Shown: positions 36,144 to 45,566, counted from the stretch's first letter. The stretch: 64,000 nucleotides of DNA from Gammaproteobacteria bacterium (GCA_041395725.1 JAWKZW010000001.1:4098501-4162500); one strand, 5' to 3'. Notes: generated by a model from the letters alone, not told the origin. Numbers and translations are program-made.

Positions 36144-36713
36144 TCATCGTATTCTAATGGACGGCCCTGTTGGTACCAGCTCAATATTTGACTCTATCAC
36201 CAAATACCAATCTGGACCGCCCGTAAGGCGGGTTATTGCCGCCGAGATATGTTCTTGCATTGCTATATTCACCTGGTGGATTTCCACAGCATCGCTTGCG
36301 ATTCTCGAGGGGGTCATAGCAGTTAAGAAAACAAAAATGGGGCCCAGTGCATTCAGGTAGGCACCCACTGTCGTGATGGCCTGCAGCAGTTTTGGCGCGA
36401 CCCTCGCAAGCGCTGGTGCCAACAAGCCTGCTCCGCCCTTTGCCAATTCCTCTTGAATTTGACCCGTCACCGCGTTTACAAAAATATCCCAGTCAGTCAT
36501 GTACGTCGGGGCTACACCGTTGGCGCTATCTTTGTAGACGGAATTCCAGTCAACAGCAATTGCAAGCACTTCCTCCACGGAGGTTGCGTCTTGGAGAGCT
36601 TGGCGCACTCTTGGAGCTTCGCTGTAAACGTCTCTCATTAGCTGCCCGTAAGCCGGCAACCCTGGCAAAGTGGCAAGAGCTGTGCAAGAACGAAGGAAGT
36701 TGCGTCGGTTCAT
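36144..36713 (-). CDS. Hypothetical exported protein with Tat-like signal
   Basis: 189 residues; not recognised. The start MNRRNFLRSCTALATLPGLPAYG looks like a short Tat signal (RRNFLRS). The remainder is helical, with a Gly/Ala/Leu-rich hydrophobic stretch (GGAGLLAPALARVAPKLLQAITTVGAYLN then LGPIFVFLTAM). A near-ideal ribosome site (AAGGAGG) precedes the ATG. It lies 330 nt past the end of the motor-like operon in the same direction, so it may be accessory cargo of the island. Confidence 0.65.
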   Translation of the reverse strand: MNRRNFLRSCTALATLPGLPAYGQLMRDVYSEAPRVRQALQDATSVEEVLAIAVDWNSVYKDSANGVAPTYMTDWDIFVNAVTGQIQEELAKGGAGLLAPALARVAPKLLQAITTVGAYLNALGPIFVFLTAMTPSRIASDAVEIHQVNIAMQEHISAAITRLTGGPDWYLVIESNIELVPTGPSIRIR

Positions 36714-36726
36714 AGGGAGTGCCTCC

Positions 36727-36945
36727 TTAAAGATCTCCAGCGATATCTGCTGCTGAACTGTCGTGGTTTATTGAACCCAAAATTAGGAGCGGACGCAAAC
36801 TTAGGAAGGCTTCATAGTCGACCCTTTCTTCGTCGCAGGGACCTCTTAGACACGTTTGAAGGCCAACTGATAGCCAAGCGGAGGTGGATGGACGAAAACT
36901 GTCCGCATGATCTAAATTAGAGAGATCCGCCAGAGCCAGAATCAC
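36727..36945 (-). CDS. Doubtful small ORF between the operon and the Tat-like gene
   Basis: 72 residues from a GTG, ending 13 nt before the next ATG. The sequence (ALADLSNLDHADSF...LRPLLILGSINHD) has no recognised domain and there is no clear ribosome site. It could be a remnant or a small leader gene. Confidence 0.25.
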   Translation of the reverse strand: MILALADLSNLDHADSFRPSTSAWLSVGLQTCLRGPCDEERVDYEAFLSLRPLLILGSINHDSSAADIAGDL

Positions 36946-37043
36946 GTCCCATTTGACCGTTCCCCGCGATCAGGGCTGGGCTTCACTGAAATTCATTGGC
37001 TGTACTTGGCCGGTCCGAGTGGCGCCGACATGCTCATGGATCA

Positions 37044-38477
37044 CTACTCCGGTCTTCCAGTGAGCTCCCCCAGAACCAAACGGTTCAAACGCTCGACACA
37101 GGTTCCATCCGCCGCGCCCGGCTGCGCGCGCACCATATCGCAGTTGTGCAATTCCATCGTTGCAGCTGCAGTGTAGAGCAGGTAAAAGTCCGTGTTCCCC
37201 CGTGTTCGGACCAGTTGGTGGATCTCCGCTGGAATGGCTGCCGTCAGAAATCGAAACTCTACCCGGCGGTCGCGAGGGTCCCCAACGCCCAACTGGCCGT
37301 GCCGCAGGCTAAAACGGTCGTAGTTGCTCAGTGCGAAGAGCCGCGGGACGTGCAGGTTCCGGATTTGTGACGCGCTTTCGGTTTCGAGGTCCGATGACGC
37401 GCTCAGTTCGATCTGGACGAAGCCCTGCGCATCAATCTCCTTAGAATTTTGCACCCCCAGTAGCGCCGCACACCAGACCGGTAGGCGCCTATCCCCAACG
37501 TCCGCATCAACCTCGAGTTCCCGCGCATGAATATAGCATTCCTGATAGACCCGTCGGCTCAGTGGCACGAGATCGAGAAGTCCAGACTGGTAGCTGCGCT
37601 CGTCTTCACCCGGCAACGCCGATGCCAACTGATCGATGTGAAACGGGAGGGCTTCCGGTAAAATACTGTTCACGGCGCCAAGAAACGAGCCGATGCTTTC
37701 TGCACCACCCGGATTGAGCATGGCATAGAGCACGCGTTGTGCACGCGCCCCAGCAACCGCTGCCTTCCTATTCCGCTCGGCTATTGGATCCCCAATCTGG
37801 TCTGGTCGTGCCCCATCCGCGTGTCCTTCGATCATGAAAAGATCAAGGCCGGGCAGGCGAAGGCTGGCCACGCCGGTTTCGTCTGACCACGGCAGGTCCA
37901 AGGTACGGGCGGCCACAGAAAAGTGCGTCTTCTGGCAACGCAGCATGAGCGCCTTGAACGCATCCAGCGCACCGTCCTCGAAGTCCATATTGCGGTCGAG
38001 CGGCGCTAGGCAAGGAAACAGGTCAAGCGTCCGGCCTCGCAGATGCTCGACCAAGTTGGCAGCAGTCTCCATGTCCGTGAACTCTTTGCCGGTTCGGCCA
38101 GGGGGCAGCTCGCTTCGTCCGGATTCAAAAAGTTCGCCACTTTTCTCCCAGGGGCCTAACACCGCGACCCCATCATCCCACTCTGCGCAGAGTGCTATAT
38201 CGCCAAAGCGCACGGCGCTGTGTATCTCGCCGCCTCTAGCGCACGAAAGCCTTTCCCTGTGCGATGTTTCTTCGTCTTCATCGCTGAGAAACATCTCGAT
38301 GAAGAGATTCGAGCCGGACTGACTTCGTTCGAGTTGTTGGGAGCCGTCCCTCAACCCTCGGGATGTCACTGACAAAGCAAGGATAAGAATGGCGATCAAA
38401 CCGAATTGAATGTCGATGAACCCGGACGTCGACTCGTCGATGCCATCTTGCGTTTCTGCAACTTCATCGTAGCGCAT
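37044..38477 (-). CDS. MotB/ZorB-like protein with OmpA-type domain
   Basis: 477 residues, last gene of the operon. One N-terminal transmembrane helix (about 22-38) begins with FIDIQFGLIAILILAL, where D22 sits where MotB/ExbD/ZorB proteins carry the proton-binding aspartate. A divergent OmpA-like domain follows: LFESGRSELPPG (about 116-127), then after a long insertion IEGHADGARP (216-225) and RNRKAAVAGARAQRVLYAML. OmpA-like domains anchor to peptidoglycan. The C-terminal half (from about 290) is not recognised. GGGAGGG precedes the ATG; it follows the fourth coiled-coil gene by 10 nt. The assignment as stator partner is inferred from topology and from the channel-like gene at the operon's start. 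Confidence 0.75.
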   Translation of the reverse strand: MRYDEVAETQDGIDESTSGFIDIQFGLIAILILALSVTSRGLRDGSQQLERSQSGSNLFIEMFLSDEDEETSHRERLSCARGGEIHSAVRFGDIALCAEWDDGVAVLGPWEKSGELFESGRSELPPGRTGKEFTDMETAANLVEHLRGRTLDLFPCLAPLDRNMDFEDGALDAFKALMLRCQKTHFSVAARTLDLPWSDETGVASLRLPGLDLFMIEGHADGARPDQIGDPIAERNRKAAVAGARAQRVLYAMLNPGGAESIGSFLGAVNSILPEALPFHIDQLASALPGEDERSYQSGLLDLVPLSRRVYQECYIHARELEVDADVGDRRLPVWCAALLGVQNSKEIDAQGFVQIELSASSDLETESASQIRNLHVPRLFALSNYDRFSLRHGQLGVGDPRDRRVEFRFLTAAIPAEIHQLVRTRGNTDFYLLYTAAATMELHNCDMVRAQPGAADGTCVERLNRLVLGELTGRPE

Positions 38478-38487
38478 CTGACCCTCC

Positions 38488-39324
38488 CTAACCAGACACG
38501 GAAGACAGAGTTTCCGAGATCACACCCAAAGCGTCTGCCAAGTTTTCGCCCGGCCCGGCATTTTCTTCAGTCAGCTCAGTCAGATTGACGCGCAATTCAG
38601 AAAGCGTGTCAAAACCTGCGACAACACGTGCCTCGACGGAGCCGAACTTGGCCTCAACCCGCTCTACACGAACCCCAAAATTGATGACGTGGTTCTCGAA
38701 GACATCGTCCAGAAGGTCGGCGCGGCCGTCCCAGGTGTCCGAGATCACATCGGTTGCGTTTTTAGTGGTGTCACCAACGGACCCCGCCATGACTTCCATA
38801 CGCTGCGCGATGTGTTCCAGCCGGTCCCTCGTCTGCTCAGCGGCGGTTTCAAGCGTTTCTGCCAGATCCTCAAAGGTGTCCAAAGCTTGCTCGGCACGAG
38901 CTGAGAACGCCTCTGTCGACAGACGGCCTTCGATGAGATCTGACACTCCATCGAACGCCTCTGTCACGTCCTCCTGCAAATCCGTGAGACTGGTCTCCAC
39001 GGTTTCAAGGGTAGCTCCCGAGGCCAGATGCTGGATGCGGGCAGGCAGGGCAAGCGCCTTATCCGACACGCGCTTGAAATCTTCCTTGAACTTGTCCATC
39101 TCTGCTTGCAACGCACCTCGCAATAGCTCTGCATGCGTTTTTGGATCGAGCTTTTGCAATGCGGCGTCAGCAGCCGCCTCGGCGCGCGGCAAGCGGGCAA
39201 TCAGCCCCTGTGCAACATCGGAAAGCCTGTCGGCATTCTCTCTGCTCTCCTTGTGCAGGCCGGCAGCTCGGGCATGCAACGCTTCGATGCGGGCCGACAA
39301 TTCCTGAACGCGGTGCTGACTCAT
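38488..39324 (-). CDS. Coiled-coil protein 4 of the motor-like operon
   Basis: 278 residues, almost wholly alpha-helical and acidic, with long heptad-like runs (RVQELSARIEALHARAAGLHKE; LEHIAQRMEVMAGSVGDTTKNATDV). No signal peptide, membrane helix or catalytic motif. It resembles the other three coiled-coil products of the operon in size and composition. AAGGAG lies 8 nt before the ATG, 12 nt after the previous gene. Possibly a filament or tail component; function unknown. Confidence 0.8.
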   Translation of the reverse strand: MSQHRVQELSARIEALHARAAGLHKESRENADRLSDVAQGLIARLPRAEAAADAALQKLDPKTHAELLRGALQAEMDKFKEDFKRVSDKALALPARIQHLASGATLETVETSLTDLQEDVTEAFDGVSDLIEGRLSTEAFSARAEQALDTFEDLAETLETAAEQTRDRLEHIAQRMEVMAGSVGDTTKNATDVISDTWDGRADLLDDVFENHVINFGVRVERVEAKFGSVEARVVAGFDTLSELRVNLTELTEENAGPGENLADALGVISETLSSVSG

Positions 39325-39336
39325 CGCTGTGTCTCC

Positions 39337-40206
39337 TTACCCAAGATCCGGTAGCGGGACTCCGACGGAGTCGGCAATGCCCTTGAAGAGATCATACGCC
39401 TCCTTGACCTTGTCCATGAGGGGGTCCAGCGGGGCAACAGCAGCTTCAAGGACAGCCCGCGCAGATTGCTCGTTCTCCGTGTCGGCGCCGAGCTGTGCAA
39501 CGATCCCGTCTGTCATGTCCTCGATCGCGGTTCTGAGGAATGCAAGCACTTTTTCGAACTGTTCGGCCACCTCTGTCCCCAACCGTTCGATTTGCGCCTT
39601 GAGAACGTCAGAGATTGTTTCGTCTGCGACCTCCACCAAAGCGCTGGTCATGGCATCAATGGCCTCGCGGATTGGGCCAAAGACTTCCTCAGCCATGGTT
39701 TCGGTCAGTTTCTCCGCCTCTGTCGTGAGGGTTTCCACCAGGGTTTCGCTGATTTCCGAACTCTTGTCCGAGAGCGCATCGAAGGCTGAAAAAACATTTG
39801 CCTCTGCGCCTTCAACAACCTCGGTCAATGCAGCGAGTCTGCCGTGGAGCGCGTCATTGACGTCTGCTGCAGTGGCAATGGCAGTTTCAAACGTGTCGAG
39901 GCTTTCGGTAACAGGTGGATTGGCGAGCACGTCCGACAATCCACCGCTCACGGCATTCGCCAATTCCAACACCTCGGCATCCGCCTCCTGCACGACAGCC
40001 AAGACCTCCTGGCCGACTGCTTCCGCATCCTGAAAGGCCATGTTGAGCCGGTCTATCACCGGCGCAAGATCTGTCGTCATGCGCGCTTCAATGTTGCGCA
40101 GCAGGATCTCCTGATCCTCCACCCGCCGACCCACACCAGTGACCAGCATCGTCAGGCGATCAACCTGCCCGGCCAGTCTGTCGATGTCTGATTGATCGAG
40201 GCTCAT
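39337..40206 (-). CDS. Coiled-coil protein 3 of the motor-like operon
   Basis: 289 residues, helical and rich in Glu, Ala, Val and Asp. The N-terminus (MSLDQSDIDRLAGQVDRLTMLVTGVGRRVEDQEI) is a coiled coil; the rest has repeated LTEVVEGAEANVFSAFDALSD-type segments reminiscent of methyl-accepting or apolipoprotein-like helical bundles. No membrane segment. Its ATG overlaps the stop of the preceding gene by 4 nt. Confidence 0.8.
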   Translation of the reverse strand: MSLDQSDIDRLAGQVDRLTMLVTGVGRRVEDQEILLRNIEARMTTDLAPVIDRLNMAFQDAEAVGQEVLAVVQEADAEVLELANAVSGGLSDVLANPPVTESLDTFETAIATAADVNDALHGRLAALTEVVEGAEANVFSAFDALSDKSSEISETLVETLTTEAEKLTETMAEEVFGPIREAIDAMTSALVEVADETISDVLKAQIERLGTEVAEQFEKVLAFLRTAIEDMTDGIVAQLGADTENEQSARAVLEAAVAPLDPLMDKVKEAYDLFKGIADSVGVPLPDLG

Positions 40207-41021
40207 AACTTCATCGCCTCCAGAATGGATTTAACAGGGCCGACAGCCTTGAGAGCAATGACGAGGTTTGGCGCGGCCGTGGCGACCGAGGAATACAACA
40301 CCTGACTTGACGCCGAGATGGCCTGGCTGAGCCCGAGATCTTCAATCACCTCGACCAGCTGGGCCTCTACGAGTTGCCGGACACGCTCTTCGATCACTTC
40401 CTCGAGGATTTCCTGACTGCCGTTCTCGAACGCCTCCAGAACATCATCTATGGTGCTTTCCAGCTGATCTGCGGTGTCTTCCACCAGATCCTTATAGTCA
40501 CTGAACGCGTCCTCCAGCAGTTTCTGCGCATCGTCAAAGGTCGCGTTCCCGGTTTCTTCCATACCTTCGGTGAGCGCCTCTTTCAGGGCGTCGCCTGACT
40601 CACTAAGCAAGCGCTGGATATCCGCAATGATCTGCTGTTCGAGTTGCTCCAATCGTTCCCGAAGCGCTTCGATCGCAGCTTTGCGTGCGTCCAGCATTTC
40701 CACGCAGGCCTCCTCGAATGTCGCGATCTGCCCAATAGCAGCATCAAACTCTGCAATCTTGGCAAAGACTTCTGCCTGGCTTGCCAGCATCTTGTCGGGG
40801 AAGTCATCGATCTCGTCGAATAGGGCGTTAGCTGTCGTCAACCCGGGTAGCGTCGCTGGATCAAACACAAGATTGGGCAGTTTTATGCGGTCAACGAGGT
40901 CTGCTTCGGCCACCATGCCTGCGGCGCTCTCACCCAGAGCCGACGCCTGGGATGTGACATCGTCGATGGCAGTCTTCAGGTTGCCCATGGACTTCGTCAG
41001 CGGTGCAATCGTTAAGCTCAT
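40203..41021 (-). CDS. Coiled-coil protein 2 of the motor-like operon
   Basis: 272 residues. The N-terminal half contains KAAIEALRERLEQLEQQIIADIQRLL, a clear coiled coil, followed by acidic helices (FSDYKDLVEDTADQLESTIDDVLEAFENG). The C-terminus is more hydrophobic (AISASSQVLYSSVATAAPNLVIALKAVGPV) and could be an interaction surface. It overlaps both neighbours by 4 nt (ATGA). Confidence 0.8.
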   Translation of the reverse strand: MSLTIAPLTKSMGNLKTAIDDVTSQASALGESAAGMVAEADLVDRIKLPNLVFDPATLPGLTTANALFDEIDDFPDKMLASQAEVFAKIAEFDAAIGQIATFEEACVEMLDARKAAIEALRERLEQLEQQIIADIQRLLSESGDALKEALTEGMEETGNATFDDAQKLLEDAFSDYKDLVEDTADQLESTIDDVLEAFENGSQEILEEVIEERVRQLVEAQLVEVIEDLGLSQAISASSQVLYSSVATAAPNLVIALKAVGPVKSILEAMKL

Positions 41022-41773
41022 AGCAAAACCTCCAGAACGGGCCGGAGATCCTTGATCGCCTTTTGGATAACCAGCACTCTGTTTGCGACATCCGTCACAT
41101 TGCCGACGCCCTCACCAACGAGAGCATTTGCTTTCTCCAGCACCTCTTCGGCGGTGTCGAAAACGCCCTCTATTTCCCGGGCAATTCTTGTAACATGCTC
41201 ACCCATTGCATCTTCGAGTCGCTCCTTGATCTCCGTCTGAAGTTGGTCGGTAGAGATAGAGCGCGCCTCCTCAAACGCTTCGGACGCAGACGTGACCGTT
41301 TCTTCCGCCTCCTCGGACATGCTTTGCCACTCGGCAAGAGTCTCTTCGACGTCTTGAACGACCGCCTCGGACATCAAGGTGTCTAGCCCGTCCATCGAAG
41401 TGTCGAACTCATCGGCGGCCTCCTCAACGAACTCGGTCATATCTCCGAGGGCTTCCTTTACACTCTCCGTCAGCCCGTCGAGCGCAGAGCCGGGATCGAA
41501 GCTGACGTCGAGCACGGCATCGGCCTCCTGCAAACGGGCAGACAAAGGTGCGAACAGCGTCGTGGCCAACGCGGCATAGCTCGACTGGTCCGGAGCGCCG
41601 GCGATTTCGGCCAGCGCCAGCATTGTATCGAGTTTCGGCAGGGCGATCTCGAGTCGTTCGATCCCTTCCCGTGTCGCAGTCGAGCGTTTCTCGAACGTGT
41701 CAATCACCTTTGCGACTGTATCGAGAAGCTGTTCCAATTCATCCAACTGTGGCGCAAGGTCCGGATCCGTCAT
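41018..41773 (-). CDS. Coiled-coil protein 1 of the motor-like operon
   Basis: 251 residues, acidic and helical throughout (LDELEQLLDTVAKVIDTFEKRS; AEWQSMSEEAEETVTSASEAFEEA). The C-terminus, VTDVANRVLVIQKAIKDLRPVLEVLL, resembles the end of coiled-coil protein 2, suggesting ancient duplication. No catalytic motif. It overlaps both neighbours by 4 nt. Confidence 0.8.
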   Translation of the reverse strand: MTDPDLAPQLDELEQLLDTVAKVIDTFEKRSTATREGIERLEIALPKLDTMLALAEIAGAPDQSSYAALATTLFAPLSARLQEADAVLDVSFDPGSALDGLTESVKEALGDMTEFVEEAADEFDTSMDGLDTLMSEAVVQDVEETLAEWQSMSEEAEETVTSASEAFEEARSISTDQLQTEIKERLEDAMGEHVTRIAREIEGVFDTAEEVLEKANALVGEGVGNVTDVANRVLVIQKAIKDLRPVLEVLL

Positions 41774-43248
41774 TTCATTCTCTCTGTCGTACTCTTGACC
41801 TCTCGGGCGATCTGCGTGAGCAACGCCCGAAAATGGTGCATCTCTTCCGGAAGGTTCTCTGCCAGCGCCTCGACGAGATCACTGTTGCTTGACGGTTCCC
41901 GCGACTCGCTCACCACGCGGCGCGCAAGCTCTCGCTCCTTATTACCCGGCTCATCCCATCTGTCGCGATGGATCTTGATGGCATTCGTGATGTCGTCCGG
42001 AACCAGATCCATGGTCGCGCCGCGCCGCTGGCGAGAGGGTAAGTCATGGTCGTAGCTTTCGCATGCCCCGCCGTTGAAGTTTGTGGCCGCTATGGCTCCA
42101 GGAAGGCGCTCCCAGCCCCAAAGGCTGACCACGTCCTTCGCTGGCTCCTGGAGGAACGGCACCGAGACAAATATTCGGTCGGCAGGAATGATCGGGAATT
42201 TGCGATAATCACTATCTTTGGATTTCATGTATGCTGGTTCGTATTTGGGCTCCAGAACCGGGTCATCAGGGGACCACAAGAGGCCGTCGGACGATTGTGG
42301 CATTGCCGTTCGCATCTTGATGAGGCGGTCAAAATCGTCTCTCAACGTGAGATACAGCCGCCCGAAACGATCAACCTCGAAAATGATCCGGACCCCCCCA
42401 TTGGGATCAGATGCATTGAGATCTTCAGCCTCCATCACCGCGAACAACACCCCTTCGGCGGGCGTCCCCGCGATGACGGGTGACAGTCTAATCTCCGGAT
42501 CTTTTTGCGGACGATTCCTCGGGTCATAAATCAGGTACAGGTCCCACCGCAGGGGTTGGGTCGACTTTTCTCTCACGATGCGGTGTTCGCTTTGCATCGG
42601 AAAGGTCTCGCCTTTTTTCACAACCGTGTGCACGATTCCATTCTTGCCGGGCCCGCTGAACTTGAGTCCGAAACTTGCCCGGCGCTGACCGAAGTCATGC
42701 TCCTTTCCTTCAAGGCTCATGCGCCTTAGAAGTTTGTCGAAGGCGGAGTAACTCAACGGGGCCTCATGATGACCGTCTCCGTAAAGCCTTTCCTCGGAGA
42801 CGAGGCGGTCATTAAAAGCTATGGCGCGACCGCTCCAGCCAAGGCGCTCCAATACCAGCCGAAGCCAGCCCGGAAGCCATCTCTTGTCCGGAATGGAGGG
42901 GTCGACAAGAACCACACTTAGATCCTCGTTGAAATGCGCGCCTTCCTTCCGCATCTTCTCCGCCAATGCAAGAAACAGCCCCGTGCGTAATTGCCAAGCG
43001 TGTTGCACAAGCCTGTTGTCCTCAAGCCTTACCGTCGTCCAATCGGAAGTCTGCGTGACATCCTTGAACGTGTCGCCGACAATCCAAGCGTAGGAAGCCT
43101 CGCTCCCCCGGTCCGTCAAATAGCCCCCGATAGCCTTAATTTCGCCCTTGATTGGCCGGGTATCGGCATCGGACGATAACAGGATAGCTCGAGCATCCGT
43201 TTCGGATGTCTTTCCGAACTCGACCACAAGTATCTGATTGCCGGTCAT
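41770..43248 (-). CDS. Unrecognised 492-aa soluble protein of the motor-like operon
   Basis: 492 residues with no membrane segment, signal or known motif that I recognise. The N-terminus (MTGNQILVVEFGKTSE) is a beta-strand/turn reminiscent of actin-like folds, but no other phosphate motif confirms this. The middle contains strands such as RIIFEVDRFGRLYLTLRDDFDRLI and the C-terminal 100 residues are helical and charged (NAIKIHRDRWDEPGNKERELARRVV). It overlaps both neighbours by 4 nt, implying stoichiometric co-translation. Confidence 0.82.
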   Translation of the reverse strand: MTGNQILVVEFGKTSETDARAILLSSDADTRPIKGEIKAIGGYLTDRGSEASYAWIVGDTFKDVTQTSDWTTVRLEDNRLVQHAWQLRTGLFLALAEKMRKEGAHFNEDLSVVLVDPSIPDKRWLPGWLRLVLERLGWSGRAIAFNDRLVSEERLYGDGHHEAPLSYSAFDKLLRRMSLEGKEHDFGQRRASFGLKFSGPGKNGIVHTVVKKGETFPMQSEHRIVREKSTQPLRWDLYLIYDPRNRPQKDPEIRLSPVIAGTPAEGVLFAVMEAEDLNASDPNGGVRIIFEVDRFGRLYLTLRDDFDRLIKMRTAMPQSSDGLLWSPDDPVLEPKYEPAYMKSKDSDYRKFPIIPADRIFVSVPFLQEPAKDVVSLWGWERLPGAIAATNFNGGACESYDHDLPSRQRRGATMDLVPDDITNAIKIHRDRWDEPGNKERELARRVVSESREPSSNSDLVEALAENLPEEMHHFRALLTQIAREVKSTTERMK

Positions 43249-45566
43249 GGCTGAAGCACCTTCAGGGAGAAAGTCTTTTCGAAAGCCCTGACTAACTTGT
43301 CACGGCGGCTTTTTTCTTCCTTCTTTTTCTGTACCGCTTTTTCATTATTTTCCTTGACCAGCGGCCGGGCGGCCGCAATGCGATCTTCCAGCTCCTGTAG
43401 TTCGGTGTAAAGGCTTTTCAGAACTTTGCCATCGCGGGCCTGAATAGCCGCGGCCAAGTCACTACGTAGAGCCACCATATCGTCTTCGATCACATCGAGC
43501 ATGATTTTTTTTGCTCCGGAAAGCTGACGAATGGCAGCGTCTTCAATACACTTGTGAGTATCGTCGCGCAGCTTGTCGAGTTTTTCACCAAGCTGTGTCA
43601 GATGCGCATTCACTGAGAGCCCGATAGTGATGATCAAGGCTGCCAGGCAAACAAGCAAAATTAGCCAATTGCTTTCAATGTAGTCGCTACTCAAATTAGC
43701 TTGCGAAAAGTCTACACTATTAGAAAAGGCTGTAACTAAAACTAGCCCCCCAAATAGCTTGCCAGCTTGTTTGGTAAGTCTACCCAGTGACTTGAAATTT
43801 CGAATAAAGTTAAGGCGCGTTGGCAGCTTCTGAACCTCGGGCCATATCGGCACGCCAAGGAGAAGTGTCTCGGGGGCGACCGCCTCAGCGGCGCGCCGAC
43901 CGGCCAGACCTGTGGCGACATGTGCACCGGACGGCAAAGGTTCCGTTTGCGGGCCAGCCCAACCCGACTTCGACTCCGACACCTCGAGTTCACGCAACAT
44001 CGCTCGACTTTCGCCGCGTATAACGGCTTCAAAAAAGAGATCTGTCGTCAGAGACAGACGCGCCAATCCCGCCTTGCAATCCAAACTGATGGCTTCAGAT
44101 ATCCGTTCCTTTATCCATTCATTCGGTTCGACGTTGATTTTTCGGTCTATTAGTCTCTCGAAGTATCCCATCACCGCAGGCCTTGAAACAAGCCAGTTTC
44201 TCCCGCCCGCTGGCCCGCGATTTGACGACCACCAGGCTGGTAGGTGATTGCGGACGGGAAATCGTTTGATCCATCGCGGGCCGTCACGACTGCCCTCTCC
44301 GCTTTTCGTATTGTCAACGCCATGATAGGCCCCAGCCCGCAGACGTTGGATCATTCGCTCGATAGAATGTTCGACGATCTGGCCAAGCTCCTTGTTGCCG
44401 GCTTCGAAGAGCGCATCAAGACGAGTTGCGATATCTCCGCCACTGCGGGCTTCCTGCAAGGAGATCCGGTGTTTTAGCACTCGTAGACGACCCTCCAGCG
44501 CCATCAACTTTGTCTCGGAAACAGTCTCTGTTTGCTTAGCTTCTTCCGTGCGCAACAGGGCTGACAATGCGTAGCGTTGCTCCGCCGTGATTTGGCTTAG
44601 CTGAACGCTGAGTGGAGTGAACACAGTGTCGGGCAAAGCCTTCGGTACGTGCCCAAGTTCAGCTTCGATATCTGGGTGAAGCTCCTTTGACGCGTGGCTG
44701 CGCGACACGACAATCCGGATGTCGTCCGAGCCCAACGAGAGTTGCTTCCCATACTCCTGCAGCAGCCTCAGGAAGGCTTGACGCGCCTCTTCGTTTTTGG
44801 TCTTCTGCCTCACTGTCGCTTTCGGGGCGTCTTCGAAACACCAGCCATCTTGGAGGTCAAGAACCAACAGGGCAACTTTTGCGAACAGATCCGGTGGCCC
44901 GAAGAGATTCGTAGCAGCGCAGATTACGGGTGCCTGCCCAGCATCCTTGATCCCTGCCGCGGCCAGAGCGCCGATTGTCTTCTTGAGCCCGGCGGAGATC
45001 GTCCTTCCGGAAGACGGCAAGACCGCGACACGCTTTTGGTGATACCGCCACCACCAGAACGCTTCCGGCATCTCATTATTTGGCAGAACATCAATAAAGC
45101 GGAGCGCTGAACCGGGAAAATGCGCTTCAAGCGGCGAAGACAAATCTGTAACCGCGACGTCTTTCTCACCAAGACATGCAACGATTACGTTCGGTGACCA
45201 CGGGATGTTTGAACGTTCAAGACTTGCTTTGAAAGACTCAATCCTTTCGTCGCGCTCTTGTTTTTCTTCATCCTTATTGACGTTCTTCACTTTACTTCCC
45301 ATTTCAGGACACGGCTCTACTAGAACAACCGTAAGTACCGGCGTTGTCTCTTCTGGCGGAGAATTGTGAAGCGTTCTACCTCCTACGTTCAGCGATGCGA
45401 CGGTCGCATGCTTCTCGAAGTATGCCTGCAGCTGTTCTCGTATTTTCCGGTCCGTGGGTTGAAGGGGGACGAGAAAATGCAAGAACGCATCGTGTAACGG
45501 TGCGGTATCCTTCACATCTGCGCGGAGAACATTGATGCTTGGACAAATCATCTCAACCGGCTTCAA
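43245..45566 (-). CDS. Large protein with C-terminal membrane hairpin, motor-like operon
   Basis: 773 residues, not recognised. The N-terminal 250 residues look like an alpha/beta domain (LTVVLVEPCP, NVIVACLGEKDVAVTDL, VALLVLDLQDGWCF) without a visible Walker A. A central helical part follows (SETKLMALEGRLRVLKHRISLQ). Two hydrophobic segments at about 620-640 (GKLFGGLVLVTAFSNS) and 660-680 (WLILLVCLAALIITIGLSV) form a hairpin, and the last 90 residues are a charged coiled coil (EKLDKLRDDTHKCI ... KKKEEKSRRDKLV). Topology suggests both large domains on the cytoplasmic side. It overlaps the channel-like gene upstream by 4 nt. Confidence 0.82.
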   Translation of the reverse strand: MKPVEMICPSINVLRADVKDTAPLHDAFLHFLVPLQPTDRKIREQLQAYFEKHATVASLNVGGRTLHNSPPEETTPVLTVVLVEPCPEMGSKVKNVNKDEEKQERDERIESFKASLERSNIPWSPNVIVACLGEKDVAVTDLSSPLEAHFPGSALRFIDVLPNNEMPEAFWWWRYHQKRVAVLPSSGRTISAGLKKTIGALAAAGIKDAGQAPVICAATNLFGPPDLFAKVALLVLDLQDGWCFEDAPKATVRQKTKNEEARQAFLRLLQEYGKQLSLGSDDIRIVVSRSHASKELHPDIEAELGHVPKALPDTVFTPLSVQLSQITAEQRYALSALLRTEEAKQTETVSETKLMALEGRLRVLKHRISLQEARSGGDIATRLDALFEAGNKELGQIVEHSIERMIQRLRAGAYHGVDNTKSGEGSRDGPRWIKRFPVRNHLPAWWSSNRGPAGGRNWLVSRPAVMGYFERLIDRKINVEPNEWIKERISEAISLDCKAGLARLSLTTDLFFEAVIRGESRAMLRELEVSESKSGWAGPQTEPLPSGAHVATGLAGRRAAEAVAPETLLLGVPIWPEVQKLPTRLNFIRNFKSLGRLTKQAGKLFGGLVLVTAFSNSVDFSQANLSSDYIESNWLILLVCLAALIITIGLSVNAHLTQLGEKLDKLRDDTHKCIEDAAIRQLSGAKKIMLDVIEDDMVALRSDLAAAIQARDGKVLKSLYTELQELEDRIAAARPLVKENNEKAVQKKKEEKSRRDKLVRAFEKTFSLKVLQP

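Noticed and set aside
38585..40033. Two long Ser/Ala-rich plus-strand frames (38585-39307 and 39329-40033)
   Set aside because: They mirror the coiled-coil genes; high GC in third positions creates open antisense frames. The minus-strand genes have ribosome sites and tight operon spacing.
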